A stretch of 64,000 bases of DNA from Pseudomonas paracarnis (GCF_904063055.1 NZ_CAJFCN010000007.1:1-64000); one strand, 5' to 3'; positions 20,701 to 30,380 are shown, counted from the first letter of the stretch. Notes: a model not told the origin generated them from the sequence alone. Program-made: numbers and translations.

Positions 20701-21303
20701 ATGCAATTAAATGTAAATGACGCTCAAGCGATCGAAGTTTCCGAACTGACATTTGGCGGCGAATTCAACGAGACGCTCGTTCACCAAGCAGTCGTGGCCT
20801 ACATGGCCGGCGGCCGTCAAGGTAGCAAGCAGCAAAAGACCCGTTCCGACGTACGTGGTGGCGGTAAGCGCCCTTGGCGTCAGAAAGGCACTGGCCGTGC
20901 TCGTGCCGGTACTATCCGTAGCCCAATCTGGCGTGGCGGCGGTACCACTTTCGCAGCTCGTCCACAGGATCACTCTCAGAAGCTCAACAAGAAGATGTAC
21001 CGCGCAGCACTGCGCTCCATCCTTGCTGAACTCGTGCGTACTGATCGTCTGGTCGTGGTTCAGGACTTCGCTGTTGAAAGTCCAAAAACCAAAGATCTGC
21101 TGGGCAAACTGAACAACATGAGCCTGACCGACGTTTTGATCGTGTCTGAAGCTGTTGATCAGAACCTGTACCTGGCTGCTCGCAACCTGCCACACGTTGA
21201 TGTACGTGACGTGCAAGGTTCCGATCCAGTTAGTCTGATCGCATACGACAAGGTGTTGATCACCGTGTCGGCCGTGAAGAAATTCGAGGAGCTGCTGGGA
21301 TGA
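20701..21303 (+). CDS. rplD: 50S ribosomal protein L4
   Basis: L4 lines the exit tunnel and in E. coli represses the S10 operon. The 200-residue protein has the tunnel loop region ([21 protein letters not shown]). It begins 12 bases after rplC and overlaps rplW by four bases (ATGA). Confidence 0.98.
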
Positions 21304-21599
21304 ACCAGGAACGCGTATTTAAAGTTCTGCTTGGCCCGCACGTTTCCGAAAAGGCTACGGTTCTGGCTGACAAGAAAGGCCAGTTCGTTTTCAAGGTTGC
21401 AACTGACGCAACCAAGCTGGAAATCAAGAAGGCCGTCGAAAGCCTGTTCAGCGTGAAAGTAGAGCGTGTTACTACCCTGAATGTTCTGGGTAAGAGCAAG
21501 CGCACTGCTCGCGGTCTGGGCAAGCGTAATGACTGGAAGAAGGCAGTTATCTCCCTTCAGCCAGGCCAAGATCTCGATTTCAGCAGCAGTGCTGAGTAA
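21300..21599 (+). CDS. rplW: 50S ribosomal protein L23
   Basis: L23 sits at the tunnel exit and docks trigger factor and SRP. The 99-residue protein has the conserved PHVSEKA start and the [17 protein letters not shown] strand-helix. Its ATG overlaps the rplD stop (ATGA), so the two are translationally coupled. Confidence 0.98.
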
Positions 21600-21613
21600 G
21601 GAAGGGGTGCATC

Positions 21614-22438
21614 ATGGCAATCGTTAAATGCAAACCGACTTCCCCTGGCCGCCGTTTTGTGGTCAAGGTGGTCAACCAGGAGCTGCATAAAGGCGCTCCT
21701 CACGCACCGCTGCTCGAGAAAAAATCGAAGTCTGGTGGTCGTAACAACAATGGTCGCATTACCACTCGTCACATCGGTGGTGGCCATAAGCAGCATTATC
21801 GTCTGGTCGATTTCCGTCGCAACGACAAAGATGGCATCGCTGCCACTGTCGAGCGTATCGAATACGATCCAAACCGTACTGCTCACATCGCTCTGCTGCT
21901 GTACGCAGATGGCGAGCGTCGCTACATCATCGCCCCTAAAGGCGTGAGTGCTGGCGACCAGCTGATCGCAGGTGCTCTGGCACCGATCAAGCCGGGCAAC
22001 GCTCTGCAACTGCGTAACATTCCAGTTGGTAGCACCGTACACGGCATCGAATTGAAGCCAGGTAAAGGCGCACAGATCGCTCGTTCCGCTGGCGCTTCGG
22101 CTCAGCTGATCGCTCGTGAAGGTGTCTACGTGACCCTGCGTCTGCGTTCTGGTGAGATGCGTAAAGTACTGGCTGAATGCCGTGCGACCCTGGGCGAAGT
22201 CTCGAACTCCGAGCACAGCCTGCGTTCGTTGGGTAAAGCTGGTGCCAAACGCTGGCGTGGCGTTCGCCCAACCGTTCGTGGTGTTGCCATGAACCCGGTT
22301 GACCACCCACACGGTGGTGGTGAAGGTCGTACCTCTGGTGGTCGTCATCCGGTATCGCCATGGGGCTTCCCGACTAAGGGCGCGAAGACTCGTGGTAATA
22401 AGCGTACCGACAAAATGATCGTCCGTCGTCGCAAGTAA
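21614..22438 (+). CDS. rplB: 50S ribosomal protein L2
   Basis: L2 is needed for subunit association and peptidyl transfer. The 274-residue protein carries the C-terminal [14 protein letters not shown] motif containing the critical histidine, and the Lys/Arg-rich tail. It is 14 bases after rplW. Confidence 0.98.
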
Positions 22439-22454
22439 ATAGAGGGATACGACA

Positions 22455-22730
22455 GTGCCACGTTCTCTGAAAAAAGGTCCTTTTATTGATCTTCACCTAC
22501 TGAAGAAGATCGAAGTGGCGGCGGAAAAGAACGATCGCAAACCAGTTAAGACCTGGTCGCGTCGTTCGATGATCCTGCCACAAATGGTCGGTCTGACCAT
22601 CGCAGTACACAACGGTCGTCAACACGTCCCAGTTCTCGTTAACGAAGACATGGTCGGCCACAAACTGGGCGAGTTTGCCGGTACCCGCACTTATCGTGGG
22701 CACGTGGCAGACAAGAAAGCCAAGCGTTAA
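22455..22730 (+). CDS. rpsS: 30S ribosomal protein S19
   Basis: S19 pairs with S13 in the 30S head and contacts A-site tRNA. The 91-residue protein starts at GTG and reads PRSLKKGPFID, then the conserved GHKLGEFAPTR-type segment (here GHKLGEFAGTRTYRGH). It sits 16 bases after rplB. Confidence 0.97.
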   Translation: MPRSLKKGPFIDLHLLKKIEVAAEKNDRKPVKTWSRRSMILPQMVGLTIAVHNGRQHVPVLVNEDMVGHKLGEFAGTRTYRGHVADKKAKR

Positions 22731-22741
22731 GGGGTTAGGAA

Positions 22742-23074
22742 ATGGAAGTAGCCGCTAAGTTGTCGGGCGCTCGAATCTCCGCCCAGAAAGCCCGCTTGGT
22801 CGCCGACCAGATCCGCGGGAAGAAGGTGGGCGAAGCGCTCAACCTGTTGGCTTTCAGCAGTAAGAAAGCCGCCGAGATCATGAAGAAAGTGCTGGAGTCG
22901 GCCGTAGCCAACGCCGAGCATAACGAAGGCGCAGACGTTGATGACCTGAAGGTCAGCACCGTTTTCGTCAACGAAGGGCGTTCGCTGAAGCGCATCATGC
23001 CACGTGCCAAAGGCCGTGCTGATCGCATCGTCAAGCGGTCTTGCCATATCACTGTCAAGGTTGCTGACAAGTAA
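22742..23074 (+). CDS. rplV: 50S ribosomal protein L22
   Basis: L22 spans 23S rRNA domains and lines the exit tunnel near the macrolide site. The 110-residue protein has the conserved [17 protein letters not shown] start and the beta-hairpin segment RGRADRI-type ([16 protein letters not shown]). No loop insertion or deletion linked to macrolide resistance is seen. Confidence 0.98.
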
Positions 23075-23087
23075 CGGAGTCGAAGAG

Positions 23088-23774
23088 ATGGGTCAGAAAG
23101 TACATCCCATTGGCATTCGCCTGGGAATCGTCAAGGAGCACACCTCCGTCTGGTACGCAGACGGTCGGACTTATGCGGACTACTTGTTCGCTGATCTGAA
23201 GGTGCGTGAGTATCTCCAAGACAAACTAAAAAGCGCGTCCGTAAGCCGTATCGATATCCATCGTCCGGCCCAAACTGCACGTATCACCATCCACACCGCT
23301 CGTCCAGGTATCGTTATCGGGAAGAAAGGTGAAGATGTTGAGAAACTGCGTCAGGACCTGACCAAGCAAATGGGTGTGCCTGTGCACATCAATATCGAAG
23401 AGATCCGCAAGCCGGAGCTCGACGGTATGCTGGTTGCGCAGAGCGTAGCTCAGCAGCTGGAGCGTCGCGTAATGTTCCGTCGCGCTATGAAGCGCGCCGT
23501 ACAGAACGCCATGCGCATTGGTGCCAAAGGCATCAAAATCCAAGTGAGCGGTCGTCTCGGCGGTGCTGAAATCGCACGTACTGAATGGTATCGCGAAGGT
23601 CGTGTGCCACTGCACACCCTGCGTGCCGACATCGACTATGCCAACTACGAAGCTCACACCACTTACGGTGTGATCGGTGTAAAGGTTTGGATCTTCAAAG
23701 GCGAAGTAATTGGTGGTCGCCAAGAAGAACTGAAACCACAAGCACCAGCGCCTCGTAAAAAAGCTGCTAAGTAA
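23088..23774 (+). CDS. rpsC: 30S ribosomal protein S3
   Basis: S3 lines the mRNA entry tunnel and has helicase activity with S4 and S5. The 228-residue protein has the KH domain with [12 protein letters not shown] and the C-terminal S3 domain. The ATG at 23088 follows GGAGTCGAAGAG; an open upstream extension overlaps rplV and is rejected. The tail ends in an Ala/Lys-rich PAPRKKAAK. Confidence 0.98.
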
Positions 23775-23786
23775 GGGGTACGCCAA

Positions 23787-24200
23787 ATGTTGCAACCTAA
23801 GCGTACGAAGTTCCGCAAGCAGATGACAGGCCACAACCGTGGTCTGGCTCAGCGCGGTAGCAAAGTCAGCTTCGGCGAGTTCGCGCTGAAGTCTGTAGCT
23901 CGTGGTCGTCTCACCGCTCGTCAGATCGAGTCAGCGCGTCGTGCTCTGACCCGTCACGTAAAACGTGGCGGCAAGATCTGGATCCGTGTATTCCCGGACA
24001 AGCCGATCTCCAAAAAGCCTCTCGAGGTTCGGATGGGTAAAGGTAAGGGTAACGTGGAATACTGGGTAGCCCAGATTCAGCCAGGCAAAGTCCTGTATGA
24101 AATCGAGGGTGTTTCTGAAGAGCTGGCGCGTGAGGCTTTCGCCCTGGCTGCTGCAAAGCTGCCGCTCGCCACCTCCTTTGTTAAACGGACGGTGATGTGA
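23787..24200 (+). CDS. rplP: 50S ribosomal protein L16
   Basis: L16 organises the A-site region of the 50S subunit. The 137-residue protein contains the conserved [19 protein letters not shown] start and [22 protein letters not shown]. The arginine hydroxylated by RoxA in E. coli lies in this central region. Its stop TGA overlaps the rpmC ATG. Confidence 0.98.
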
Positions 24201-24391
24201 TGAAAGCGAATGAACTTCGTGAAAAATCCGCACAGCAGCTGAACGAGCAACTGCTCGGCCTGCTGCGCGACCAGTTCAATCTGCGTATGCAGAAAGCAAC
24301 TGGCCAGTTGGGGCAGTCTCATCTGCTCTCGCAAGTTAAGCGTGACATCGCTCGCGTGAAGACTGTGCTCAACCAGCAGGCAGGTAAGTGA
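24200..24391 (+). CDS. rpmC: 50S ribosomal protein L29
   Basis: L29 is a small two-helix protein beside L23 at the tunnel exit. The 63-residue product starts [10 protein letters not shown]. The ATG at 24200 overlaps the rplP stop (TGATG). A GTG one codon earlier is possible but unnecessary. Confidence 0.96.
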
Positions 24392-24393
24392 TC

Positions 24394-24660
24394 ATGGCTG
24401 AAGCCGAAAAGACTGTCCGTACGCTGACTGGCCGTGTTGTCAGCGACAAGATGGACAAAACCATCACCGTTTTGATCGAGCGTCGCGTTAAGCACCCGAT
24501 CTACGGTAAATATGTTAAGCGTTCGACTAAGCTGCACGCGCACGACGAAACCAATCAGTGCCACATCGGCGACAAGGTCACTATTCGTGAAACTCGTCCG
24601 ATGGCCAAGACCAAGTCTTGGGCACTGGTTGATGTTCTCGAACGCGCTGTGGAAGTCTAA
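24394..24660 (+). CDS. rpsQ: 30S ribosomal protein S17
   Basis: S17 is a primary 16S rRNA-binding OB-fold protein. The 88-residue product has the signature LTGRVVSDKMDKTITV near the N terminus. The ATG at 24394 starts two bases after the rpmC stop. It is the last gene of the S10 operon; no terminator is visible before rplN. Confidence 0.97.
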   Translation: MAEAEKTVRTLTGRVVSDKMDKTITVLIERRVKHPIYGKYVKRSTKLHAHDETNQCHIGDKVTIRETRPMAKTKSWALVDVLERAVEV

Positions 24661-24683
24661 GGACTAGGGGTCGGAGAAATTAT

Positions 24684-25052
24684 ATGATTCAGACTCAATC
24701 CATGCTCGATGTGGCCGATAACAGCGGCGCTCGCCGTGTTATGTGCATCAAGGTGCTGGGTGGCTCCCATCGTCGTTACGCTGGTATCGGTGACATCATC
24801 AAAGTTACCGTGAAGGAAGCAATTCCTCGCGGTAAGGTGAAAAAAGGCCAAGTGATGACTGCTGTTGTAGTCCGCACTCGTCACGGCGTACGTCGTGCTG
24901 ATGGCTCCATTATCCGCTTTGATGGCAACGCTGCTGTTCTTCTGAACAACAAGCAAGAGCCGATCGGCACCCGTATCTTTGGGCCAGTGACCCGTGAACT
25001 TCGTACTGAGAAGTTCATGAAGATCGTCTCGCTCGCCCCAGAAGTGCTGTAA
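24684..25052 (+). CDS. rplN: 50S ribosomal protein L14
   Basis: L14 lies at the subunit interface and binds the silencing factor RsfS. The 122-residue product has the conserved MIQTQSMLDVADNSGARR start and the VVRTRHGVRRADGS strand. It opens the spc operon 23 bases after rpsQ, so the two operons probably read through. Confidence 0.98.
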   Translation: MIQTQSMLDVADNSGARRVMCIKVLGGSHRRYAGIGDIIKVTVKEAIPRGKVKKGQVMTAVVVRTRHGVRRADGSIIRFDGNAAVLLNNKQEPIGTRIFGPVTRELRTEKFMKIVSLAPEVL

Positions 25053-25063
25053 GGAGATCCGAC

Positions 25064-25378
25064 ATGCAAAAGATTCGTCGTGACGACGAGATCATCGTGA
25101 TCGCCGGCAAAGACAAAGGTAAGCGCGGTAAGGTGCTTAAGGTTCTCGCCAATAACCGTCTGGTTATCGGTGGTCTGAACCTGGTCAAGCGTCATACCAA
25201 GCCTAACCCGATGTCGGGCGTGCAGGGCGGTATCGTCGAGAAAGAAGCTCCGCTGGACGCTTCTAACGTCGCCATCTTCAACGGCGAAACCAACAAGGCT
25301 GACCGCGTTGGTTTCAAAGTAGAAGACGGTAAGAAAATTCGTGTCTTCAAGTCGACCCAAAAAGCGGTTGATGCTTGA
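25064..25378 (+). CDS. rplX: 50S ribosomal protein L24
   Basis: L24 is an assembly initiator for the 50S subunit. The 104-residue protein has the N-terminal KOW motif (DDEIIVIAGKDKGKRGKVLKV). It is 11 bases after rplN with a clear AAGGAGAT ribosome site. Confidence 0.98.
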   Translation: MQKIRRDDEIIVIAGKDKGKRGKVLKVLANNRLVIGGLNLVKRHTKPNPMSGVQGGIVEKEAPLDASNVAIFNGETNKADRVGFKVEDGKKIRVFKSTQKAVDA

Positions 25379-25400
25379 ACACTGCTAGGTAGATTAGACC

Positions 25401-25940
25401 ATGGCACGACTACAAGAGATTTACCGGAAGGAAATCGCCCCTAAGCTTAAGGAAGAACTTAAGCTCGGGAACGTGATGGAAGTTCCGCGCGTCACCAAAA
25501 TCACCCTGAACATGGGTCTGGGCGAAGCGATCGGCGACAAAAAAGTCATCGAGCACGCTGTTGCTGACCTGGAAAAGATCACCGGTCAAAAAGTCGTTGT
25601 GACTTACGCTCGGAAATCCATCGCTGGCTTTAAAGTCCGTGAAGGTTGGCCGATCGGCGTCAAAGTGACTCTGCGCCGTGAGCGTATGTACGAATTCCTG
25701 GATCGTCTGCTGTCGATCTCCCTGCCTCGGGTCCGCGACTTCCGCGGCCTGAATGCCAAGTCCTTCGATGGTCGTGGTAACTACAGCATGGGCGTGAAAG
25801 AGCAGATCATCTTCCCGGAAATCGACTACGACAAGATCGATGCTCTCCGCGGTCTGGACATCACCCTGACCACCACTGCCAAGAACGATGATGAAGGCCG
25901 CGCTCTGCTGCGTGCGTTCAAATTCCCGTTCCGCAACTGA
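25401..25940 (+). CDS. rplE: 50S ribosomal protein L5
   Basis: L5 binds 5S rRNA with L18 and contacts P-site tRNA. The 179-residue protein has the conserved central region ITGQKVVVTYARKSIAGFKVREG and the C-terminal GLDITLTTTAKNDDEG. Confidence 0.98.
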   Translation: MARLQEIYRKEIAPKLKEELKLGNVMEVPRVTKITLNMGLGEAIGDKKVIEHAVADLEKITGQKVVVTYARKSIAGFKVREGWPIGVKVTLRRERMYEFLDRLLSISLPRVRDFRGLNAKSFDGRGNYSMGVKEQIIFPEIDYDKIDALRGLDITLTTTAKNDDEGRALLRAFKFPFRN

Positions 25941-25953
25941 TTGGAGTAGGACC

Positions 25954-26259
25954 ATGGCCAAGATGAGCATGAAAAACCGCGAGCTGAAGCGTCAGCTCAC
26001 GGTTGCCAAGTACGCCAAGAAGCGTGCAGCACTGAAAGCAATCATCGTTGATCTGAACGCAAGTCCAGAAGCGCGTTGGGAAGCTACAGTTGCTCTGCAG
26101 AAGCAGCCACGTGACGCAAGCGCTTCGCGCATGCGTAACCGCTGCCGCCTGACCGGTCGTCCACACGGCGTTTACCGCAAGTTCGGCCTCGGCCGTAACA
26201 AACTGCGTGAAGCGGCAATGCGTGGTGACGTACCAGGTCTGGTTAAAGCCAGCTGGTAA
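25954..26259 (+). CDS. rpsN: 30S ribosomal protein S14, zinc-free long form
   Basis: S14 is a 30S head protein. The 101-residue product is the long form with only one cysteine, so it lacks the CxxC...CxxC zinc ribbon of the short paralogue. The signature RCRLTGRPHGVYRKFGL is intact. The ATG at 25954 follows GGAGTAGG; upstream in-frame reading overlaps rplE. After it comes an unusual 208-bp gap with three terminator-like hairpins. Confidence 0.97.
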   Translation: MAKMSMKNRELKRQLTVAKYAKKRAALKAIIVDLNASPEARWEATVALQKQPRDASASRMRNRCRLTGRPHGVYRKFGLGRNKLREAAMRGDVPGLVKASW

Positions 26260-26324
26260 GTACTTTCAACGTCTAGGTGGTCGGAATCGCAAGATACTGA
26301 CCGCCGGTGACCTTGAATCTGGAT

Positions 26325-26349
26325 CAAGCCCCTTTTGGGGCTTGTTTCA
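26325..26349 (+). terminator. Terminator-like hairpin 1 in the rpsN-rpsH gap
   Basis: CAAGCCCC and GGGGCTTG form a perfect 8-bp stem with a TTTT loop followed by TTTCATTT. It is a plausible partial terminator inside the spc operon. Confidence 0.65.
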
Positions 26350-26370
26350 TTTCTGGAGTATGTCTAAAAT
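26342..26370 (+). promoter_or_regulatory. Candidate internal promoter of the distal spc operon
   Basis: TTGTTT (26342-26347) and TAAAAT (26365-26370) are spaced by 17 bp and lie directly after hairpin 1. Transcripts from here would cover rpsH onward. Confidence 0.45.
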
Positions 26371-26398
26371 ACGCGGCTCGCCTGAGCCCGTGTTTTTT
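26371..26398 (+). terminator. Terminator-like hairpin 2 in the rpsN-rpsH gap
   Basis: ACG-c-GGCTC pairs with GAGCC-CGT (one bulge) around GCCT and is followed by GTTTTTT. It lies just after the candidate promoter, so it would act on short 5' leaders or on readthrough RNA. Confidence 0.55.
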
Positions 26399-26425
26399 GT
26401 GCTCGGAGATTCTCGGCGACATATG

Positions 26426-26447
26426 TAGCCGCAAGGCTAATTTTTTT
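26426..26447 (+). terminator. Terminator-like hairpin 3 in the rpsN-rpsH gap
   Basis: TAGCC and GGCTA close a GCAA tetraloop and are followed by A and seven T residues, 20 bp before the rpsH start. The stem is short, so termination would be weak or conditional. Confidence 0.5.
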
Positions 26448-26467
26448 GTATTAGGAGCGTCTAGCCC

Positions 26468-26860
26468 ATGAGTATGCAGGACCCGTTAGCGGACATGCTA
26501 ACTCGTATCCGTAATGCCCAGATGGCTGAAAAGTCCGTCGTAAGCATGCCATCTTCCAAGTTGAAGGTAGCTGTTGCCAAAGTCCTGAAAGACGAAGGCT
26601 ACATTGCGGGTTATCAGATCAGCAGCGAAATCAAACCACTGCTGTCCATCGAGCTGAAGTACTTCGAAGGCCGTTCGGTCATCGAGGAAGTGAAGCGTGT
26701 TAGCCGTCCAGGCCTGCGTCAGTACAAGTCCGCTGAAGATCTGCCGAAAGTTCGTGGCGGTCTGGGCGTGTCTATCGTCTCCACCAACAAAGGTGTGATG
26801 ACGGATCGTGCTGCGCGCGCTGCCGGTGTCGGCGGCGAAGTACTTTGCACTGTGTTCTAA
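26468..26860 (+). CDS. rpsH: 30S ribosomal protein S8
   Basis: S8 binds 16S helix 21 and in E. coli represses the spc operon. The 130-residue protein has the N-terminal DMLTRIRNAQ and the C-terminal GLGVSIVSTNKGVMTDRAAR signature. Its ribosome site is TAGGAGCG, at the end of the structured 208-bp leader. Confidence 0.98.
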   Translation: MSMQDPLADMLTRIRNAQMAEKSVVSMPSSKLKVAVAKVLKDEGYIAGYQISSEIKPLLSIELKYFEGRSVIEEVKRVSRPGLRQYKSAEDLPKVRGGLGVSIVSTNKGVMTDRAARAAGVGGEVLCTVF

Positions 26861-26872
26861 GGGGGGATAAGC

Positions 26873-27406
26873 ATGTCTCGCGTCGCTAAGAACCCCGTTA
26901 AGCTGCCAGCCGGTGTCGAAGTCAAATTCGCAGGCCAACAGCTTTCGGTGAAGGGTGCCAAGGGTACTCTTGAACTGAACATCCATTCGTCCGTTGAGAT
27001 CGTTGAAGAAGCTGGTGAGCTGCGTTTCGCTGCTCGCAATGGCGATCAACAAACTCGCGCAATGGCCGGTACCACGCGTGCGTTGGTAAACAACATGGTC
27101 CAAGGCGTAAGCCAAGGCTTCGAGCGTAAGCTCCAGCTGGTCGGTGTTGGTTACAAAGCGCAAGCAAAAGGCACGGTTTTGAACCTTGCCCTTGGCTTCT
27201 CGCACCCAGTGGATTACGAACTGCCAGCGGGCATCACTGCTGAGACTCCTAGCCAGACCGATATCCTGATCAAGGGCATCGACAAGCAGCTGGTAGGTCA
27301 AGTGGCCGCTGAGATCCGCGACTTCCGTCCACCAGAGCCGTACAAAGGCAAAGGTGTGCGCTACGCGGACGAAGTCGTCCGTCGTAAAGAAGCCAAGAAG
27401 AAGTAG
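26873..27406 (+). CDS. rplF: 50S ribosomal protein L6
   Basis: L6 binds near the sarcin-ricin loop. The 177-residue protein has two related L6 repeats and ends with the conserved PPEPYKGKGVRYADE motif followed by a basic tail. Confidence 0.98.
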   Translation: MSRVAKNPVKLPAGVEVKFAGQQLSVKGAKGTLELNIHSSVEIVEEAGELRFAARNGDQQTRAMAGTTRALVNNMVQGVSQGFERKLQLVGVGYKAQAKGTVLNLALGFSHPVDYELPAGITAETPSQTDILIKGIDKQLVGQVAAEIRDFRPPEPYKGKGVRYADEVVRRKEAKKK

Positions 27407-27416
27407 GGCATAGCAA

Positions 27417-27767
27417 ATGACCGACAAAAAAGTTACTCGACTGCGTCGCGCTCGCAAAGCACGCCTGAAAATGCACGAACTCGAAGTCGTGCGTCTCTGC
27501 GTGTTCCGCTCGTCGCAGCACATCTACGCCCAGGTCATCTCGGCCGACGGCAACAAAGTCCTGGCAAGCGCCTCGACTTTGGATAAAGAACTGCGTGATG
27601 GTGCCACTGGCAACATCGACGCGGCCACAAAGGTTGGCCAGCTGGTCGCTACGCGTGCTAAGGCCGCTGGCGTCTCGCAAGTGGCTTTCGACCGCTCTGG
27701 CTTCAAGTACCACGGCCGCGTGAAAGCGCTGGCTGATGCTGCTCGTGAAGCTGGGCTGGAGTTCTAA
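27417..27767 (+). CDS. rplR: 50S ribosomal protein L18
   Basis: L18 binds 5S rRNA and carries it into the 50S subunit with L5. The 116-residue protein has the basic N terminus (RLRRARKARLK) and the conserved VAFDRSGFKYHGRVKALADAAREAGLEF end. Confidence 0.98.
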   Translation: MTDKKVTRLRRARKARLKMHELEVVRLCVFRSSQHIYAQVISADGNKVLASASTLDKELRDGATGNIDAATKVGQLVATRAKAAGVSQVAFDRSGFKYHGRVKALADAAREAGLEF

Positions 27768-27770
27768 GTT

Positions 27771-28271
27771 ATGTCAAATAACGACCAAAAGCGCGACGAA
27801 GGCTACATTGAGAAGCTGGTTCAAGTTAACCGCGTAGCCAAAACCGTTAAAGGCGGCCGTATCTTCACTTTCACCGCGTTGACCGTGGTGGGTGATGGTA
27901 AAGGGCGTGTTGGCTTCGGCCGTGGCAAGTCACGTGAAGTGCCTGCCGCGATCCAGAAGGCAATGGAAGCTGCTCGTCGCAACATGATCCAAGTTGATCT
28001 GAACGGCACCACTCTGCAGTACGCAATGAAGTCCGCTCACGGCGCTTCGAAGGTGTACATGCAGCCTGCTTCTGAAGGTACCGGTATCATCGCTGGCGGC
28101 GCTATGCGTGCTGTCCTCGAAGTTGCTGGCGTTCAGAACGTTCTGGCCAAGTGCTATGGCTCGACTAACCCGGTAAACGTGGTTCACGCCACTTTCAAGG
28201 GTCTGAAGGCTATGCAATCTCCTGAGTCCATCGCTGCCAAGCGTGGTCTGACTGTCAAGGAGATCTTCTGA
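27771..28271 (+). CDS. rpsE: 30S ribosomal protein S5
   Basis: S5 contributes to translational accuracy and mRNA unwinding. The 166-residue product has the double-stranded-RNA-binding-like N domain with [11 protein letters not shown] and [11 protein letters not shown], the loop region where spectinomycin-resistance changes occur; no deletion is seen there. It starts three bases after rplR. Confidence 0.98.
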
Positions 28272-28273
28272 TC

Positions 28274-28450
28274 ATGGCTACCGTTAAAGTAACGCTGATC
28301 AAAAGCATGACCGGCCGCATCCCTAACCACAAATTGTGCGTTAAAGGTTTGGGTCTGCGTCGCATCGGTCACACTGTAGAAGTCCAGGATACTCCCGAGA
28401 ATCGCGGGATGATCAACAAGGCTTACTACATGCTGCGTGTAGAGGGTTAA
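28274..28450 (+). CDS. rpmD: 50S ribosomal protein L30
   Basis: A 58-residue product reading [15 protein letters not shown], then [22 protein letters not shown], the L30 signature. It is present in the expected position between rpsE and rplO with only two bases after rpsE. L30 is a peripheral 50S protein not conserved in all bacteria. Confidence 0.97.
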
Positions 28451-28453
28451 TCG

Positions 28454-28891
28454 ATGAAACTCAATGATCTGAGTCCAGCGCCGGGTTCCCGTCGCGAAAA
28501 GCATCGTCCGGGCCGTGGTATCGGTAGTGGTTTGGGTAAGACCGGTGGCCGTGGCCACAAGGGTCAAACCTCCCGCTCCGGTGGCACCATTGCTCCAGGC
28601 TTTGAAGGCGGTCAACAGCCGCTGCATCGTCGCCTGCCTAAGTTCGGTTTCGTATCCCTGAAAGCCATGGATCGCGCAGAAGTGCGTCTGTCCGAGCTGG
28701 CTAAAGTGGAAGGCGACATCGTTACTGTGCAGACCCTGAAAGATGCCAACGTGATCAACGTCAACGTACAGCGTGTGAAAATCATGCTGTCCGGTGAAGT
28801 GACTCGCGCTGTCACTATCGGCAAGGGAATCGGCGCCACCAAAGGTGCGCGTTCGGCTATCGAAGCAGCTGGCGGCAAGTTCGAGGAATAA
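28454..28891 (+). CDS. rplO: 50S ribosomal protein L15
   Basis: L15 is a late-assembly 50S protein with a long extended N-terminal tail. The Gly/Arg-rich tail (RPGRGIGSGLGKTGGRGHKGQ) and the globular C-terminal domain are both present in 145 residues. Its stop abuts the secY ATG (TAAATG), suggesting coupling. Confidence 0.98.
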   Translation: MKLNDLSPAPGSRREKHRPGRGIGSGLGKTGGRGHKGQTSRSGGTIAPGFEGGQQPLHRRLPKFGFVSLKAMDRAEVRLSELAKVEGDIVTVQTLKDANVINVNVQRVKIMLSGEVTRAVTIGKGIGATKGARSAIEAAGGKFEE

Positions 28892-30220
28892 ATGGCTAAG
28901 CAAGGTGCTCTCTCAGCGCTCGGCAAAGGCGGTATGTCTGAACTTTGGGCTCGTCTGCGTTTTCTGTTCCTGGCGATTATCGTCTACCGAATAGGCGCAC
29001 ACATCCCGGTTCCAGGTATCAACCCGGACCGACTCGCAGACCTGTTTCGACAGAATGAGGGGACCATTCTTAGCTTGTTCAACATGTTTTCCGGCGGCGC
29101 GCTGGAGCGGATGAGCATCTTTGCACTGGGGATCATGCCGTACATTTCGGCATCGATCATCATGCAACTGATGACAGCCGTCAGCCCGCAGCTGGAGCAG
29201 TTGAAGAAGGAAGGTGAAGCTGGCCGTCGCAAGATTAGCCAGTACACCCGCTACGGCACTGTCGTCCTCGCCCTGGTTCAAGCTATCGGCATGTCCGTTG
29301 GCCTGGCGGGGCAGGGCGTTGCGTTCACTGGTGACTTTGGCTTCCATTTCGTCGCGGTATCCACGTTTGTGGCTGGTGCGATGTTCATGATGTGGCTGGG
29401 TGAGCAGATTACTGAGCGTGGTGTTGGCAACGGTATCTCGATGTTGATTTTCGCAGGTATCGTCGCCGGTCTTCCGAGAGCAATCGGGCAGTCTTTCGAG
29501 TCTGCGCGTCAGGGTGATATCAATATCTTCGCCTTGGTTGCCATCGGTTTGCTGGCAGTAGCGATTATCGGTTTTGTGGTGTTCATTGAGCGTGGCCAGC
29601 GTCGTATTGCTGTTCACTACGCCAAGCGTCAGCAGGGCCGTAAGGTCTTCGCTGCGCAGACCAGCCACTTGCCGCTGAAAGTGAATATGGCCGGTGTTAT
29701 TCCGGCAATTTTCGCGAGCAGCATCTTGCTGTTTCCGGCTTCGTTGGGTACCTGGTTTGGTCAGTCTGAAAATATGGGCTGGCTGCAGGACCTCTCTCAG
29801 TCGATCGCTCCTGGTCAGCCGTTGAATATTCTGCTGTTTAGTGCAGGGATTATTTTCTTCTGCTTCTTCTATACGGCGTTGATGTTCAATCCGAAAGACG
29901 TAGCGGAAAACCTGAAGAAGTCCGGTGCCTTTATTCCGGGCATCCGTCCAGGTGAGCAGTCGGCACGCTACATTGATGGCGTTCTGACTCGTTTGACCCT
30001 GTTCGGTGCTCTATATATGACGGCCGTGTGCTTGTTGCCCCAGTTCCTGGTGGTTGCAGCAAACGTTCCGTTCTACCTTGGCGGGACCTCGTTGCTGATC
30101 GTGGTCGTGGTTGTGATGGACTTCATGTCCCAAGTACAATCGCACCTCGTTTCGCACCAGTACGAATCCCTGATGAAGAAAGCCAACCTGAAGGGCTACG
30201 GCAGCGGCATGTTGCGCTGA
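28892..30220 (+). CDS. secY: Preprotein translocase subunit SecY
   Basis: SecY is the channel subunit of the general secretion pathway in the inner membrane. The 442-residue protein has ten predicted hydrophobic segments, the plug region after segment 1, and the conserved cytoplasmic loop containing [16 protein letters not shown]. It lies at the end of the spc operon with rpmJ after it. Confidence 0.98.
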
Positions 30221-30248
30221 GTACCCCATAAGGTTCGAGGAGTTGGTG

Positions 30249-30365
30249 ATGAAAGTTCGTGCATCGGTGAAAAAGCTGTGCCGTAACTGCAAGATTATTC
30301 GCCGCGAAGGTGTTGTTCGAGTAATTTGCAGCGCGGAACCGCGTCACAAACAGCGCCAAGGCTGA
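30249..30365 (+). CDS. rpmJ: 50S ribosomal protein L36, zinc-binding form
   Basis: The 38-residue product has Cys11, Cys14, Cys27 and His33, the zinc ribbon of the C+ paralogue. A zinc-independent L36 paralogue is often encoded elsewhere and induced by zinc starvation. The gene starts with ATG 28 bases after secY and closes the spc operon. Confidence 0.97.
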
Positions 30366-30380
30366 GTGTGATCCGCTTGA

